From assembly GCF_021117295.1 (NCBI RefSeq), contig NZ_CP088247.1:2123001-2187000 (forward strand): a DNA stretch of 64,000 nt, read 5' to 3'. Positions 51,733 through 61,114 of this stretch are shown in pieces. The notes under the pieces are model-generated. The model did no database searches. It was not told the origin of the DNA and worked only from the letters and a program-made list of their open reading frames with translations. Every line of letters starts with the position of its first letter. Positions within the stretch are counted from its first letter, which is position 1. Origin of the DNA: Methylorubrum sp. B1-46 (GTDB taxonomy: Bacteria > Pseudomonadota > Alphaproteobacteria > Rhizobiales > Beijerinckiaceae). The translations under genes and the position numbers were made by a program.

Positions 51733-53115
51733 ATGGCCGAGCGGTGGACCCCGAAAACCTGGCGCAACCTGCCGATCCAGCAGGTCCCGTCCTATCCGGA
51801 CGCGGGCGCTCTTCAGGCCGTCGAGGCGCAGCTCGCGAGCTTTCCGCCGCTGGTCTTTGCCGGTGAGGCGCGCAAGCTGAAGGCGGCTCTGGCGCGCGTC
51901 GGGGCGGGTGAAGCCTTCCTGCTCCAGGGCGGCGATTGCGCCGAGAGCTTCGACGAGCACTCGGCCGACAACATCCGCGATTTCTTCCGCGTCTTCCTGC
52001 AGATGGCGATGGTGCTCACCTTCGCGGGCGGCTCGCCCGTGGTGAAGGTCGGCCGCATCGCCGGCCAGTTCGCCAAGCCGCGCTCCTCGCCAACCGAGAC
52101 GCTCGACGGCGTGTCGCTGCCGAGCTACCGCGGCGACATCATCAACGGCCTGACCTTCAACGAGGACGCGCGGATCCCCGATCCGAAGCGCCAGCTCGAG
52201 GCCTACCGGCAGTCGGCGGCGACGCTGAACCTGCTGCGCGCCTTCGCCACCGGCGGCTACGCCAACCTCGAGAACGCGCATCGCTGGATGCTCGGCTTCG
52301 TGAAGGACAGCCCGCAATCTTCGCGCTACCGCGATGTGGCCGAGCGGATGTCGGACGCGCTCGACTTCATGCGTGCCATCGGCATCAACCCGGAGACGCA
52401 CCAGGAAGTCCGCACTACGGACTTCTACACCAGCCACGAGGCGCTACTGCTCGGCTACGAGGAGTCGCTGACCCGCGTCGATTCGACGAGCGGCGACTGG
52501 TACGCCACCTCCGGCCACATGCTCTGGATCGGCGACCGCACCCGCCAGCCGGACCACGCCCACGTGGAATATGCCCGCGGCATCAAGAATCCGATCGGCC
52601 TCAAATGCGGGCCCTCGACCACGGCCGAGGGGCTGATCCGGCTGATCGATCTCCTCAACCCGGAGAACGAGGCCGGGCGCCTCAGCCTGATCTGCCGCTT
52701 CGGCGCGGACAAGGTCGGAGACCACCTGCCGGGGCTGATCCGCACGGTGCAGCGCGAGGGCCGCAACGTCGTGTGGGTCTGCGATCCGATGCACGGCAAC
52801 ACCGTCGCGGCGGGCCGCTACAAGACCCGGCCGTTCGAGCGGGTGATGCAGGAGATCGAGGGCTTCTTCGGCGTGCACCGCGCGGAAGGCACGATCGCCG
52901 GCGGCATCCATCTGGAGATGACCGGCAAGGACGTCACCGAATGCACCGGCGGCGCCCGCGCGCTGACGGCCGACGATCTGCAGGACCGCTACCACACCTA
53001 CTGCGACCCGCGTCTCAACGCGGAGCAGGCGCTGGAGGTGGCCTTCCTCACCGCCGAACTGGTGAAGCGCGAGCGCGCCGAGATCGAGCGTCCGCGCCTC
53101 GATGCGGCGGAGTAG
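51733..53115 (+). CDS. aroG: 3-deoxy-7-phosphoheptulonate synthase, class II
   Basis: A 460-residue plant-like (class II) DAHP synthase. Motifs are [76 protein letters not shown] and [10 protein letters not shown]. It joins PEP and erythrose 4-phosphate, the first step of the shikimate pathway. ATG at 51733 has GGAGAG 7 bp upstream and gives the standard start. It is transcribed alone, after a tandem pair of family II repeats. Confidence 0.95.
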   Translation: MAERWTPKTWRNLPIQQVPSYPDAGALQAVEAQLASFPPLVFAGEARKLKAALARVGAGEAFLLQGGDCAESFDEHSADNIRDFFRVFLQMAMVLTFAGGSPVVKVGRIAGQFAKPRSSPTETLDGVSLPSYRGDIINGLTFNEDARIPDPKRQLEAYRQSAATLNLLRAFATGGYANLENAHRWMLGFVKDSPQSSRYRDVAERMSDALDFMRAIGINPETHQEVRTTDFYTSHEALLLGYEESLTRVDSTSGDWYATSGHMLWIGDRTRQPDHAHVEYARGIKNPIGLKCGPSTTAEGLIRLIDLLNPENEAGRLSLICRFGADKVGDHLPGLIRTVQREGRNVVWVCDPMHGNTVAAGRYKTRPFERVMQEIEGFFGVHRAEGTIAGGIHLEMTGKDVTECTGGARALTADDLQDRYHTYCDPRLNAEQALEVAFLTAELVKRERAEIERPRLDAAE

Positions 53116-53335
53116 CCTCAGGGCGTTCGATCCGGAACGGGATGGGGCGGGCGTGATCGTGCAGGATCGCGCCCGCCCTTTTCGTTGGCGCGCATTCTTC
53201 TGCAGCGAACCCTGCTCCACCGCGACGCGGAGCCGACAAAAGAATCGGCGAAGCACCACATCGGCGCGCGTCAAGAATGTTTCTCGCGCCCAGGCTTGGT
53301 TATCATCCTCTTAAGCGATCGGCTTCGGAGGCGGC

Positions 53336-53548
53336 ATGGCGGTATCGGCAACCAGGAAGCGTTCTCGCATTCGCAGTCTCTGGCCGGGCTGGAATCCGGG
53401 CGCGCCCTCCGCGGTCCCGTCCCCGCTGGAACGGCGTTCGGTCGAGCTGCATCCGATCGAAGCCGAGACGCGCCCGCAGCGCAGCTTCACCGCCAACGAA
53501 CTCATCGCCATGGCCCGCGCCGCCCGCGCTCGCCGTCTCGATCCGTAA
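53336..53548 (+). CDS. Small basic hypothetical protein
   Basis: A 70-residue protein: MAVSATRKRSRIRSLWPGW at the start, then a proline/arginine-rich linker and a short helix (FTANELIAMARAARARRL). It is strongly basic, without a signal peptide. GGAGGCGGC precedes the ATG. The coding status is moderately supported by the ribosome site and by its convergent placement with the next gene; there is no family match. Confidence 0.5.
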   Translation: MAVSATRKRSRIRSLWPGWNPGAPSAVPSPLERRSVELHPIEAETRPQRSFTANELIAMARAARARRLDP

Positions 53549-53558
53549 GGGAGGGGCG

Positions 53559-53897
53559 TCAGTTCCGGCGCGGTTCGGTGACGGTGAAGAGGGCCGTGAA
53601 ATCCGGGTTCTCGACGACCCGGTCCTGATCCGCGAGTTGATAGAGACCCGGCTCCCCCACCTCGATTGCGTCGAGCAGGGGGGCAACCGTGAAGGGCTCC
53701 CCCTCGTCATCGGTCCGGATGACGATGCCGGTTCGGGCATCCACGGTCTCGACGATCCCGAAGACCTGACGCCGGCCGAGCAGGGCGCCCTCGGGATCGA
53801 CATAGGTCAGGCCGACGAGAAGGCTTGATCCGATCAGATCGTCGGCGAGATCCTGATCCCAGTCCTCGTCGCACTCCCCGCCATCGATGGCGTCCAT
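53559..53897 (-). CDS. Acidic hypothetical protein
   Basis: A 112-residue acidic protein. The N-terminus is rich in Asp/Glu (DGGECDEDWDQDLADD). It is followed by a predicted small beta-barrel (LLVGLTYVDPEGALLGRRQV, VETVDARTGIVIRTDDEG), reminiscent of SH3-like folds, and a DPEGALLGRRQ turn. No known family. It ends a few bases from the stop of the convergent small basic gene. ATG 53897 is the likely start. Confidence 0.65.
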   Translation of the reverse strand: MDAIDGGECDEDWDQDLADDLIGSSLLVGLTYVDPEGALLGRRQVFGIVETVDARTGIVIRTDDEGEPFTVAPLLDAIEVGEPGLYQLADQDRVVENPDFTALFTVTEPRRN

Positions 53898-53967
53898 CGC
53901 TCTCAGCCGCGCTCGAATCCTCGCCTCATCCGCGGATGATTGCGCGCTCCTCGGCTATCGGCAAGGA

Positions 53968-54513
53968 TTATTGAACCAGCGCCAGGCGACCGCGCGCCTC
54001 GGAGGCTCCGGTGCGGATCGGCGGCTCGCTGTGGCCGGCGAAGAAGTCCTCGACCATCTCGCGCAGAATCTCCGCGAGATCGCCGCCGCGATCCGCCTCG
54101 ACATGCACGTCGTTGCCGACCGAGCGACCCAGCATCGGCGCGGCGTTGCTGGCCAGGGTGAGGAGCCGCTCGTTGTACTCCGCCCCGAGGCCGGTCACCG
54201 CGATGAAGTTGCGTCCGCCCAGCACGGGACCGTATTTCACGGTGATCCGGTGCTCCTGATCGGCGCCGTTGTGCAGCGTGGCCGTGAAGCCGACGAAGTC
54301 GTCGCGGTCCACTTCGGGCACGGGACAATCGATGCGGCCGTGCTCGATCCCGTCCTCCTCCAGCACCTCGGCCATCAGATGCAGCGCCTCGGTGATCGGA
54401 GCCAGCGCCCGGGTGCCGTCCTGCAGGAGCTTGGCGCGGATGCGATGCTTCTGCGCGTCGGCCGCACGCAAGCGTGCCCGGAAACGGTTCTTGATGTCGA
54501 AGGGGTTTGTCAT
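53968..54513 (-). CDS. Hypothetical cytoplasmic protein
   Basis: A 181-residue soluble protein. The N-terminal 50 residues form a basic helix (NPFDIKNRFRARLRAADAQK, KLLQDGTRALAP). Then there are strands with VDRDDFVGFTATLHNGADQE, TVKYGPVLGGRNFIAVTG and a C-terminal LAEILREMVEDFFAG. No signal peptide or membrane segment and no family that I recognise. ATG 54513 has GGGGAC upstream. It lies 70 bp from the acidic hypothetical gene on the same strand, so cotranscription is possible. Confidence 0.72.
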   Translation of the reverse strand: MTNPFDIKNRFRARLRAADAQKHRIRAKLLQDGTRALAPITEALHLMAEVLEEDGIEHGRIDCPVPEVDRDDFVGFTATLHNGADQEHRITVKYGPVLGGRNFIAVTGLGAEYNERLLTLASNAAPMLGRSVGNDVHVEADRGGDLAEILREMVEDFFAGHSEPPIRTGASEARGRLALVQ

Positions 54514-54852
54514 GGGTGGGTCCCCGCTCGAATGTTCGGTGCCCGTTTGCTCGACTCAGAAGTTAGGAAGACAACCAGTAAGCGTCAAGCTGATGCACAG
54601 TATTCGTGCCTGCTTCGGCACTAAGCGTCTGCACCATTAAGCGCCGTGTATATTTTTTTGGCAAACTAGAGTTGCGCGATACTTGTTGCGCCGCACCCTT
54701 CCGCAGGGGGACGGCACCGGTCGTCGCGTTCGCAGACCACCGCATTGCACTCGCCCGCGGAAAGCGCGTATCGGACAAACCGACTGTCTCCGCAGTCGTT
54801 CCCCGCTTCGGGCGGCCGAGCGCCGGAGAGGACGAGCGGGGAGCGACCGACC
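54514..54852. other. Divergent intergenic region upstream of yicC-gmk
   Basis: 339 bp. 54560-54690 is unusually AT-rich for this window and has a run of seven T after GTGTATA (about 54646-54658). Promoters for the yicC-gmk operon and the leftward hypothetical gene should lie here. No gene is seen. Confidence 0.5.
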
Positions 54853-55737
54853 GTGGCCAAAGCCATCGCGAGCATGACGGGCTTCGCCCGTTCCGCCGGC
54901 ACGACCGGCGCGGTGCAGTGGCTGTGGGAGATCCGCACCGTGAACGGGCGCGGGCTCGATATCCGCGTGCGCGTGCCGAACGGCTTCGACGCGGCGGGGG
55001 AGGCGGCCCGCGCGGCCCTGTCCAAGGCGCTCGCCCGCGGCCAGTGCCAGCTCAATCTGACGCTGACGCGGCCCGAGGCGGCGGCACGGGTGCGCATCGA
55101 CGAGAGCCTGCTGGCGAGTCTCGCCGCCGCGGTCGCCCGCGTGCCGCGCCCCGCCGGCGTCGGTCCGGCGACGCTCGACGGGCTGCTTTCCGTGCGCGGC
55201 GTCGTCGAGGCGGAGAGCGAGGCCGGGGCAGACCCGGAGGCGCTGAACCGGGAACTCGCCGCCGGCATCGACAGACTCGTCGCCGACCTCGTCACCGCCC
55301 GCCGGGCGGAAGGGGCGCGGCTGCACGCGATCGTCAGCGGACAGATCGCCGACATCGCCCGCCTGACCCAGGCCGCGCAGGATTGCCCCGCCCGCCGGCC
55401 CGAGGCGGTGCGCGCCCGGCTCGCGGAGTCGGTGGCCGCGCTCGTCGGCGCCGGGGGGCTCGATCCCGACCGCCTGCATCAGGAGGCGGTGCTGCTCGCC
55501 GCCAAGGCGGATGTGCGCGAGGAACTCGACCGCCTGCGGGCCCATCTCGACGCGGTGGGCGAGTTGCTGGCTGAGGGTGGCGCGATCGGGCGGCGGCTCG
55601 ATTTCCTGGCCCAGGAACTCGGCCGCGAGGCGAATACGCTGTGCGCCAAGGCCGGCGACATCACCCTTTCGCGGATCGGACTCGACTTGAAGGCCGTGGT
55701 GGAGCAATTCCGCGAGCAGGTGCAGAACGTCGAGTGA
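54853..55737 (+). CDS. yicC: YicC family protein (endoribonuclease)
   Basis: A 294-residue protein with the YicC N-terminal domain (ASMTGFARSAGTTGAVQWLW, EIRTVNGRGLDIRVRVP) and the DUF1732 C-terminal domain (HQEAVLLAAKADVREELDRL, LDFLAQELGREANTLCAKAG). YicC proteins act as endoribonucleases in Escherichia coli. GTG at 54853 is taken as the start because GGGGAG lies 9 bp upstream; ATG at 54874 is an alternative. It is followed 34 bp later by gmk, its usual neighbour. Confidence 0.93.
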   Translation: MAKAIASMTGFARSAGTTGAVQWLWEIRTVNGRGLDIRVRVPNGFDAAGEAARAALSKALARGQCQLNLTLTRPEAAARVRIDESLLASLAAAVARVPRPAGVGPATLDGLLSVRGVVEAESEAGADPEALNRELAAGIDRLVADLVTARRAEGARLHAIVSGQIADIARLTQAAQDCPARRPEAVRARLAESVAALVGAGGLDPDRLHQEAVLLAAKADVREELDRLRAHLDAVGELLAEGGAIGRRLDFLAQELGREANTLCAKAGDITLSRIGLDLKAVVEQFREQVQNVE

Positions 55738-55771
55738 GGACGCCGAACGTGGGCAGCGGAGTGAACGGCCG

Positions 55772-56443
55772 ATGACGCAGGACGCCACGCAAGGCAGGCC
55801 GGACATCGCCCGGCGCGGGCTGATCCTGATCCTGTCCTCGCCCTCGGGTGCGGGCAAGACGACGCTGACGCGCGCCATCGCCCAGGACGGCGGCTGGGGC
55901 CTCGACCTGTCGATCTCGGTCACGACCCGGGCGCGCCGCCCCTCGGAGATCGACGGGCGCCACTACCGCTTCATCGACCGCGAGGCGTTCGAGGATCTGC
56001 GCACCCGCGACGACCTGCTGGAATGGGCCGAGGTCCACGGCAATTTCTACGGCACGCCGCGCCGCCCGGTGGAGAGGACGCTGGCCCAAGGCCGGGACAT
56101 GATCTTCGACATCGACTACCAGGGCACCCGCCAGGTGCGGCAGCGCCTGCAGGACGACGTGGTGACGGTGTTCATCCTGCCGCCGAGTTTCTCGGAGCTG
56201 CGCAACCGGCTGGAGCGCCGGGCGGAGGATTCGCCCGAGACCATCGAGCGGCGTCTGGCCAATGCCCGCAACGAGATGCAGCGCTGGAGCGAGTACGACT
56301 ACGTCATCGTCAACGACGACCTCGACGAGTCGTTTCGCGCGCTCCAGGCGATCCTGACCGCCGAGCGCCTCAAGCGCACCCGCCGCACCGGGCTGCCGGG
56401 CTTCGTCGACGGGCTGCTGGCCGAGGCCGAGCGGGGCGCCTGA
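55772..56443 (+). CDS. gmk: Guanylate kinase
   Basis: A 223-residue P-loop kinase. ILSSPSGAGKTTLTRAI (residues about 21-37) binds ATP, SVTTRARRPSEIDGRHYRF binds GMP, and DIDYQGTRQVRQRL is the conserved lid-side motif. It phosphorylates GMP to GDP. It is cotranscribed with yicC. The stop is followed by a strong hairpin. Confidence 0.97.
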   Translation: MTQDATQGRPDIARRGLILILSSPSGAGKTTLTRAIAQDGGWGLDLSISVTTRARRPSEIDGRHYRFIDREAFEDLRTRDDLLEWAEVHGNFYGTPRRPVERTLAQGRDMIFDIDYQGTRQVRQRLQDDVVTVFILPPSFSELRNRLERRAEDSPETIERRLANARNEMQRWSEYDYVIVNDDLDESFRALQAILTAERLKRTRRTGLPGFVDGLLAEAERGA

Positions 56444-56445
56444 CC

Positions 56446-56483
56446 GTGAGCCCCTCTCCCTGCGCGGGGGAAGCGGGGCTCAC
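56446..56483. terminator. Convergent hairpin after gmk
   Basis: A perfect 9-bp inverted repeat GTGAGCCCC (56446-56454) / GGGGCTCAC (56475-56483) with further pairing of CTCCC to GGGGG inside. It spans the gap between gmk and the convergent ABC exporter, overlapping the exporter stop codon. A bidirectional terminator is likely. Confidence 0.7.
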
Positions 56484-58228
56484 TCCGCCGCCGTGCGCGG
56501 CCGGTCCGAAAGAGAATCCTCCACCTGCGCGGCGTGCAGGCGCCGGTAGTAGCCGTCGCTCGCCAGCAGCGCATCGTGGCGGCCCTGCTCGGCGATGCCG
56601 TTCTCGGCCACCACCACGATGCGGTCGGCGTGGCGGATCGTGGCCAGGCGATGGGCGATCACCAGGGTCGTGCGCCCCTCCGCCAGCTCGGACAGCGAGG
56701 CCTGGATCTCGCGCTCGGTCTGCGTGTCGAGCGCCGAGGTCGCTTCGTCGAGGATCAGGATCGGCGGGTTCTTGAGGAAGGCGCGGGCAATCGCCAGCCG
56801 CTGCTTCTGCCCGCCCGAGAGCTTCACCCCGCGCTCGCCGATCACCGTATCGAGCCCCTCGGGGAGCGACGCGATCAGCCCGTCGAGCCGGGCGCGGGCG
56901 GCGGCGTCGCGGATCTCGGCCTCGCTCGCATCGAGGCGGCCGTAGGCGATGTTCTCGCGGATCGTGCCGGCGAACAGGAACACGTCCTGCTGCACGATGC
57001 CGATCTGGCTGCGCAGCGAGGCCAGCGTCAGGTCGCGGATGTCGTGGCCGTCGATGGTGATGCGGCCGGCTTCCGCCTCGTAGAAGCGCGGGATCAGCGA
57101 CAGCAGCGTCGTCTTGCCGGCGCCTGAAGGGCCGACGAAGGCCACCGTCTCGCCCGCGCGGATCGTGAGATCGACGCCGTCGAGCACCGGCCGGTCCGGG
57201 CTGTAGCCGAAGCGCACCCCCTCGAACCGGATCTCGCCCCTGAGCGGCGGGGCCGGGATCGCGCCCGGCCGGTCGGCGATATCGGGCTCGGTGGCGAGCA
57301 GTTCCTGATAGCGGCGAAAGCCGGCGATGCCCTTCGGATAGGTCTCGATCACCGCGCCGATCTTTTCCAGCGGCCGGTAGAACACGCCCACCAGCAGCAG
57401 GAAGCCGACGAAGCCGCCGGCGCTCAGGTCGCCGCGCACCACGAAGGCGGCGCCGCCCAGGAGCACCACGATCTGCACGAGGCGCAGGCCCAGATAGTTG
57501 ATCGACAGGGCACCCGCCATCAGGCGGTAGGCTTCGAGCTTGGTGGTGCGGTATTTCAGGTTGTCGGAGGCGAACAGCGCCCGCTCGTGCGCCTCGTTGG
57601 CGAAGGCCTTCACCACGCGGATGCCGCCGACATTCTCCTCGATGCGGGCGTTGAAGGCGCCGACGCGGCCGTACTGCGCCTGCCAGTTGCGCGTCATGCG
57701 CCCGCCGTAGCGAATGACGACGAAGGCGATCAGAGGCAGGATCGCGAGCGTCATCAGCGCCAGCGGCGGGTGGACGAGGAACATCAGCACGAAGGCGCCC
57801 ACCAGGGTCATGACGGCGATGAACACGTCCTCGGGGCCGTGATGAGCGACCTCGCCGATCTCCTCCAGATCCTTGGTGACGCGGGCCACGAGGTGGCCGG
57901 TCTTCTGTCCGTCGAAGAAGCGGAACGAGAGCTTCTGCAGGTGCTCGAAGGCGCGCGCCCGCATCTCGGTCTCGATGTTGATTCCGAGTAGGTGCCCCCA
58001 ATAGGTCACCACCACCATCAGGCCGGCATTGGCGACGTAGAGCAGCGTCAGCCCGGCCGCCGCGAGCAGGATCAGGCTCCAATCCTGCTGCGGCAGCAGC
58101 CGGTCGACGAAGGCTTTGACCGCGAGTGGAAAGCCGAGTTCGAGCAGGCCCGAGAGCACGGCGCAGCCGAAATCCACCAGGAACAGCGTCCGGTGCGGCC
58201 GGTAATAGGCGAGGAAGGCCTTCAGCAT
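56480..58228 (-). CDS. ABC exporter, fused permease and ATPase
   Basis: A 582-residue half-transporter. Six hydrophobic segments cover residues about 1-310, including TEMRARAFEHLQKLSFRFFD in the first cytoplasmic loop. The ATPase domain has Walker A (FVGPSGAGKTTLLS), Q-loop (IGIVQQDVFLF), signature LSGGQKQRLAIARAFL and Walker B (ILILDEATSALD), with the His of the switch in VIAHRL. It resembles MsbA-like lipid or multidrug exporters that act as homodimers. Substrate unknown. ATG 58228 is the start. Confidence 0.92.
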   Translation of the reverse strand: MLKAFLAYYRPHRTLFLVDFGCAVLSGLLELGFPLAVKAFVDRLLPQQDWSLILLAAAGLTLLYVANAGLMVVVTYWGHLLGINIETEMRARAFEHLQKLSFRFFDGQKTGHLVARVTKDLEEIGEVAHHGPEDVFIAVMTLVGAFVLMFLVHPPLALMTLAILPLIAFVVIRYGGRMTRNWQAQYGRVGAFNARIEENVGGIRVVKAFANEAHERALFASDNLKYRTTKLEAYRLMAGALSINYLGLRLVQIVVLLGGAAFVVRGDLSAGGFVGFLLLVGVFYRPLEKIGAVIETYPKGIAGFRRYQELLATEPDIADRPGAIPAPPLRGEIRFEGVRFGYSPDRPVLDGVDLTIRAGETVAFVGPSGAGKTTLLSLIPRFYEAEAGRITIDGHDIRDLTLASLRSQIGIVQQDVFLFAGTIRENIAYGRLDASEAEIRDAAARARLDGLIASLPEGLDTVIGERGVKLSGGQKQRLAIARAFLKNPPILILDEATSALDTQTEREIQASLSELAEGRTTLVIAHRLATIRHADRIVVVAENGIAEQGRHDALLASDGYYRRLHAAQVEDSLSDRPRTAAE

Positions 58229-58326
58229 GGCGCGGCTGTGACGGGTGTTTCGGCCCGGAAGAGGGCAACTCCGGCGCATAGGCGAGGGTGCGGCGAAGCG
58301 CCAGCACCCGCGACGCGGGGCGGCCC

Positions 58327-59634
58327 TCACGACGGCGCGCGGTCGGCCTCCAGCGTCCGCGCGATCGCGCCGCGCAGGAGCAGCACGGCGAGGGCGTAGA
58401 GCGGCACCGCGAGGGCGAAGTAGACGGGCCAGCCGACCGCCCCGGCGAGCGCCGGCGCCGCGACCCGCAGCGGCATGGCGGCGAAGAAGGCGGCGCCGAA
58501 TAGGAGCGCATAGTCGGTGGCGGGCTGCGGGCCCTGGGCCCAGCGGTAGATCATGTTGAACACCGGCACGCCGAGGCCGCCGCCGCACAGGATGCCGAGG
58601 ATCGCCGCCGCGAGGCCGAGATTCGGCGCGGCGGTCGCGCTCGCCCACAGCATGAGCCCGCCCGAGGCCGCGACACCGAGGGCGGACACGGTGATGAGCG
58701 GCAGCGTGCCGAAGCGGCGCACGAGGTAGCCGGAGACCAGTGCCATGACGAGGTTGATGCCCGAGGCGAGCCCGCCGGTGACGAGCCCGACCTCGCCGAG
58801 GGGTACGCCGAGATCGAGCAGGGCGAGGTTGTTCGAGCCGGACAGCGCGAACATCGCCGCGAAGTAGAGGCCGAGCACCAGCACGCGCCCGCCGAGCAGG
58901 CGCAGGCGGCCGAGCTCTCCGTTCTGGCCTCGTCTTTTTCCGAAAGCCGGCAGCCACCTTTCGGGACGATGCTCCGGGGCACCGCGCGGCGACTCGGCTG
59001 AGGGGCGGCGCAGGGCCCGCTCGGGATAGCGCAGCATCGGTAGCAGGCAGAGCCCGTTCAAGATCGCCACCGCGAGCACGGCATTCTGCCAACCGAGCCG
59101 GTCGTACGCGGCGATCAGCACACCAGCCCCGAACAGGCCACCGAGCGAGGCGCCGCAGAGCTTCGCCGAGGCGACGTAGGGCCGCCGCTCCGGGCCAACG
59201 GTCTCGACCACGAGGGCTTCGAGCGCGATGTCCATGGTGGCGACGCAGAAGCAGGTCGCGAGCGCGAGACCGAACAGAGCCGGCAGCGGCCACGCCTCGC
59301 CCCGGCTCAGCACGATGAGGAGGGCGATGGCCGTTCCCTGCATCAGCACGATCCAGCCGAGACGGTGCGGCAGGCCCGGCAGGCGGAAGCGGTCCACGAG
59401 CATCGCCCAGAGAAAGGTGAGCCCGACCGGCAGGTTGATGAGCTGGAGAACGCCGACCTCGGCGAGATCGATGCCGCGGGCCCGCAGGATCAGCGGCGCG
59501 CCGCTGACGAGGAAGCCCAGCGTGGTGCCGAAGGTGACGTAGAGGCAGAAGAACGGCGCGAGCTGCGCCGCCCAGCCAGGCTCGCTCCGATCGGATACGG
59601 GCGCCGCATGGGGTGTGGGCTCGTAGCCGTTCAC
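58327..59634 (-). CDS. Major facilitator superfamily transporter with an in-frame repeat insertion
   Basis: A 435-residue carrier with about 12 membrane helices, resembling the AmpG/muropeptide-permease-like group in its first half (PLILRARGIDLAEVGVLQLI, MDIALEALVVETVGPERRPY). Between helices 6 and 7, residues about 220-235, the coding DNA is a family II repeat, giving the charged loop HRPERWLPAFGKRRGQ. The loop position explains why this is tolerated. GTG at 59634 has GGAGG 9 bp upstream; ATG at 59736 lacks a ribosome site. The substrate is not defined. Confidence 0.82.
   Translation of the reverse strand: MNGYEPTPHAAPVSDRSEPGWAAQLAPFFCLYVTFGTTLGFLVSGAPLILRARGIDLAEVGVLQLINLPVGLTFLWAMLVDRFRLPGLPHRLGWIVLMQGTAIALLIVLSRGEAWPLPALFGLALATCFCVATMDIALEALVVETVGPERRPYVASAKLCGASLGGLFGAGVLIAAYDRLGWQNAVLAVAILNGLCLLPMLRYPERALRRPSAESPRGAPEHRPERWLPAFGKRRGQNGELGRLRLLGGRVLVLGLYFAAMFALSGSNNLALLDLGVPLGEVGLVTGGLASGINLVMALVSGYLVRRFGTLPLITVSALGVAASGGLMLWASATAAPNLGLAAAILGILCGGGLGVPVFNMIYRWAQGPQPATDYALLFGAAFFAAMPLRVAAPALAGAVGWPVYFALAVPLYALAVLLLRGAIARTLEADRAPS
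58929..58972. repeat. Family II palindromic repeat, copy 5 (inside the MFS gene)
   Basis: CGTCTTTTTCCGAAAGCCGGCAG ... CCACCTTTCGGGACGATGC, the same palindrome as copies 3 and 4, read in frame as part of the MFS transporter coding sequence. Confidence 0.92.
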
Positions 59635-59789
59635 GCGTCCGAACCTCCTCGGCCACGCCGAGGGCTGCAGCGATCCGACCGCGATCCGTTCCTCATCCCA
59701 GGTCCTTCTCGCTGCGATGTCGTCTCGCCGTTCCATAGGGCGCCCGGCGCATCATCGCCGCTTTTTCCGCTCGAGGCTTTTATTTCGGG

Positions 59790-59832
59790 AGCGCTCTCTT
59801 CCGAAAGCCGGTGGCCTCTTTTCGGGACGATG
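59790..59832. repeat. Family II palindromic repeat, copy 6
   Basis: CTCTTCCGAAAGCCGGTGG, then CCTCTTTTCGGGACGATGC. The outer arm on the left is shorter than in copies 3 and 4. It lies 14 bp beyond the DUF2336 gene stop. Confidence 0.85.
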
Positions 59833-59845
59833 CTCTACAGGCCGC

Positions 59846-61036
59846 CTACGGCCCGGCTCCGTCCGAGGCTCCGTCATCCGCCTCGGCCTCGTCGAGGAAG
59901 GCCGCGCAGCCCATCGGCATCGCTGCGCAGCGGATCAGGCGGCGCGCCGTGCCGAGCCGCAGGCGCCGGTGCAGTGTCCAGGTCTCGTCGGCCATGGCGG
60001 GCGAAAGCGTCTCGCCGAAGCGTCGGACGAGCAGCGCCTTCAGCACCGGCCAGGGATGACCGAGCCCGCGCAGGATCGCGGCGAGTGTTGCCGGTGCGGG
60101 CGCGTCGAAGGCGGCCACTGTCATGGGGAGCGGGAGGCCGGTGGCATGGGCGATGGCGGCGAGCCCGTCCTCGATCCGGTTCAGGTCGATCCAGCGTTCG
60201 AGGTGGGACGCGTTCGGGCCGCGGTGCGGGCCGGTGAACCGGGAGCCGATGACGTCGAGCGAGGCGCGAAACCGCGCGACGCGGTCCTCCGCGACCGGAC
60301 GGGCCAGGGTTTCCGTCGCCAGGTCCAGCAGGCGGGTGGCCCCGTCGCCGCCGAGATCGGCTTCCAGCGCGTCGGTCGCCCGTTGCCGCGTCAGCTTGAG
60401 AAGCGTCGGCCGGTGTGGGGATGGAAGGTCCGGCCGAAGCGCGAGGCGAAGCGTCACCGCCTCCGCTTGCTCGCAATGGGCGATCAGGCCGATGAAACCG
60501 GCCTCGGAGAAGCGGGCGCCCGGATTGTCGAGCAGCCGCACGGCGACGCGGCCGTCGCCGTGATGCACCAGCCGATCCGTCAGGGGCGGGGGCAGGCTCG
60601 GGCGCGCGGCGATGGCGCGGCGATGCCCGTCGCCGCCCGAGGCCGCGACTTCGGACAGGAGGTCGTCGCCGAGGCTGGAGCAGCCCGCGAGGAGCGGTGC
60701 TGCGACGGCGGCGGAGGCATCACGCGCGAGCGCCTGGGCGGTCCGCGGCGGCCCGAGCCGCAACGGGGCGAGCCGCTCGGCGAAGGCCCGGCGCGCCGCC
60801 GTATCGATCTGGCCGCATAGGGTCACGAGCAGCGCGTCGAAGGCCGGCTTGTCCGGCGGCGGGAGACGCGACCAGCGCTTGGTCAGCAATTCCGCCGATT
60901 GCAGGACGAGCTTCGACTGGAGCGCCGTGTCCCCGCTGCGCAAGGCCTCCTCGATGTGCCGGACGAGGTCATTGAGGCGCGCGCGCGAATAGGGGTGCTG
61001 TGGACCGGGGCGGTCGCCCGGCGTCTGGTCCTGCAT
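59846..61036 (-). CDS. DUF2336 family protein
   Basis: A 396-residue, alanine/arginine/leucine-rich helical protein with HEAT-like helical pairs: RRAFAERLAPLRLGPPRTA, SSLGDDLLSEVAA and TDRLVHHGDGRVAVRLLDNP. This fits DUF2336, an alphaproteobacterial family of unknown function. It is cytoplasmic. ATG at 61036 is preferred over an in-frame TTG at 61063. It lies downstream of the dual-receiver protein gene on the same strand (78 bp gap), so the two could work together in signalling. Confidence 0.83.
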   Translation of the reverse strand: MQDQTPGDRPGPQHPYSRARLNDLVRHIEEALRSGDTALQSKLVLQSAELLTKRWSRLPPPDKPAFDALLVTLCGQIDTAARRAFAERLAPLRLGPPRTAQALARDASAAVAAPLLAGCSSLGDDLLSEVAASGGDGHRRAIAARPSLPPPLTDRLVHHGDGRVAVRLLDNPGARFSEAGFIGLIAHCEQAEAVTLRLALRPDLPSPHRPTLLKLTRQRATDALEADLGGDGATRLLDLATETLARPVAEDRVARFRASLDVIGSRFTGPHRGPNASHLERWIDLNRIEDGLAAIAHATGLPLPMTVAAFDAPAPATLAAILRGLGHPWPVLKALLVRRFGETLSPAMADETWTLHRRLRLGTARRLIRCAAMPMGCAAFLDEAEADDGASDGAGP

Positions 61037-61114
61037 CGCTCTCGGCTGGGAAACGGGGTTCAAGGCTTGCGGGTCGGCGCTTTCGGGCAGGCCGATGCCG
61101 GCTCCGAGGGCGCG

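Noticed and set aside
56480..59656. A very long (over 1000-codon) minus-strand frame joining the ABC exporter with upstream sequence
   Set aside because: Upstream of 58228 the frame is an out-of-frame reading of the MFS gene, arginine-rich and without homology; the exporter starts at ATG 58228.
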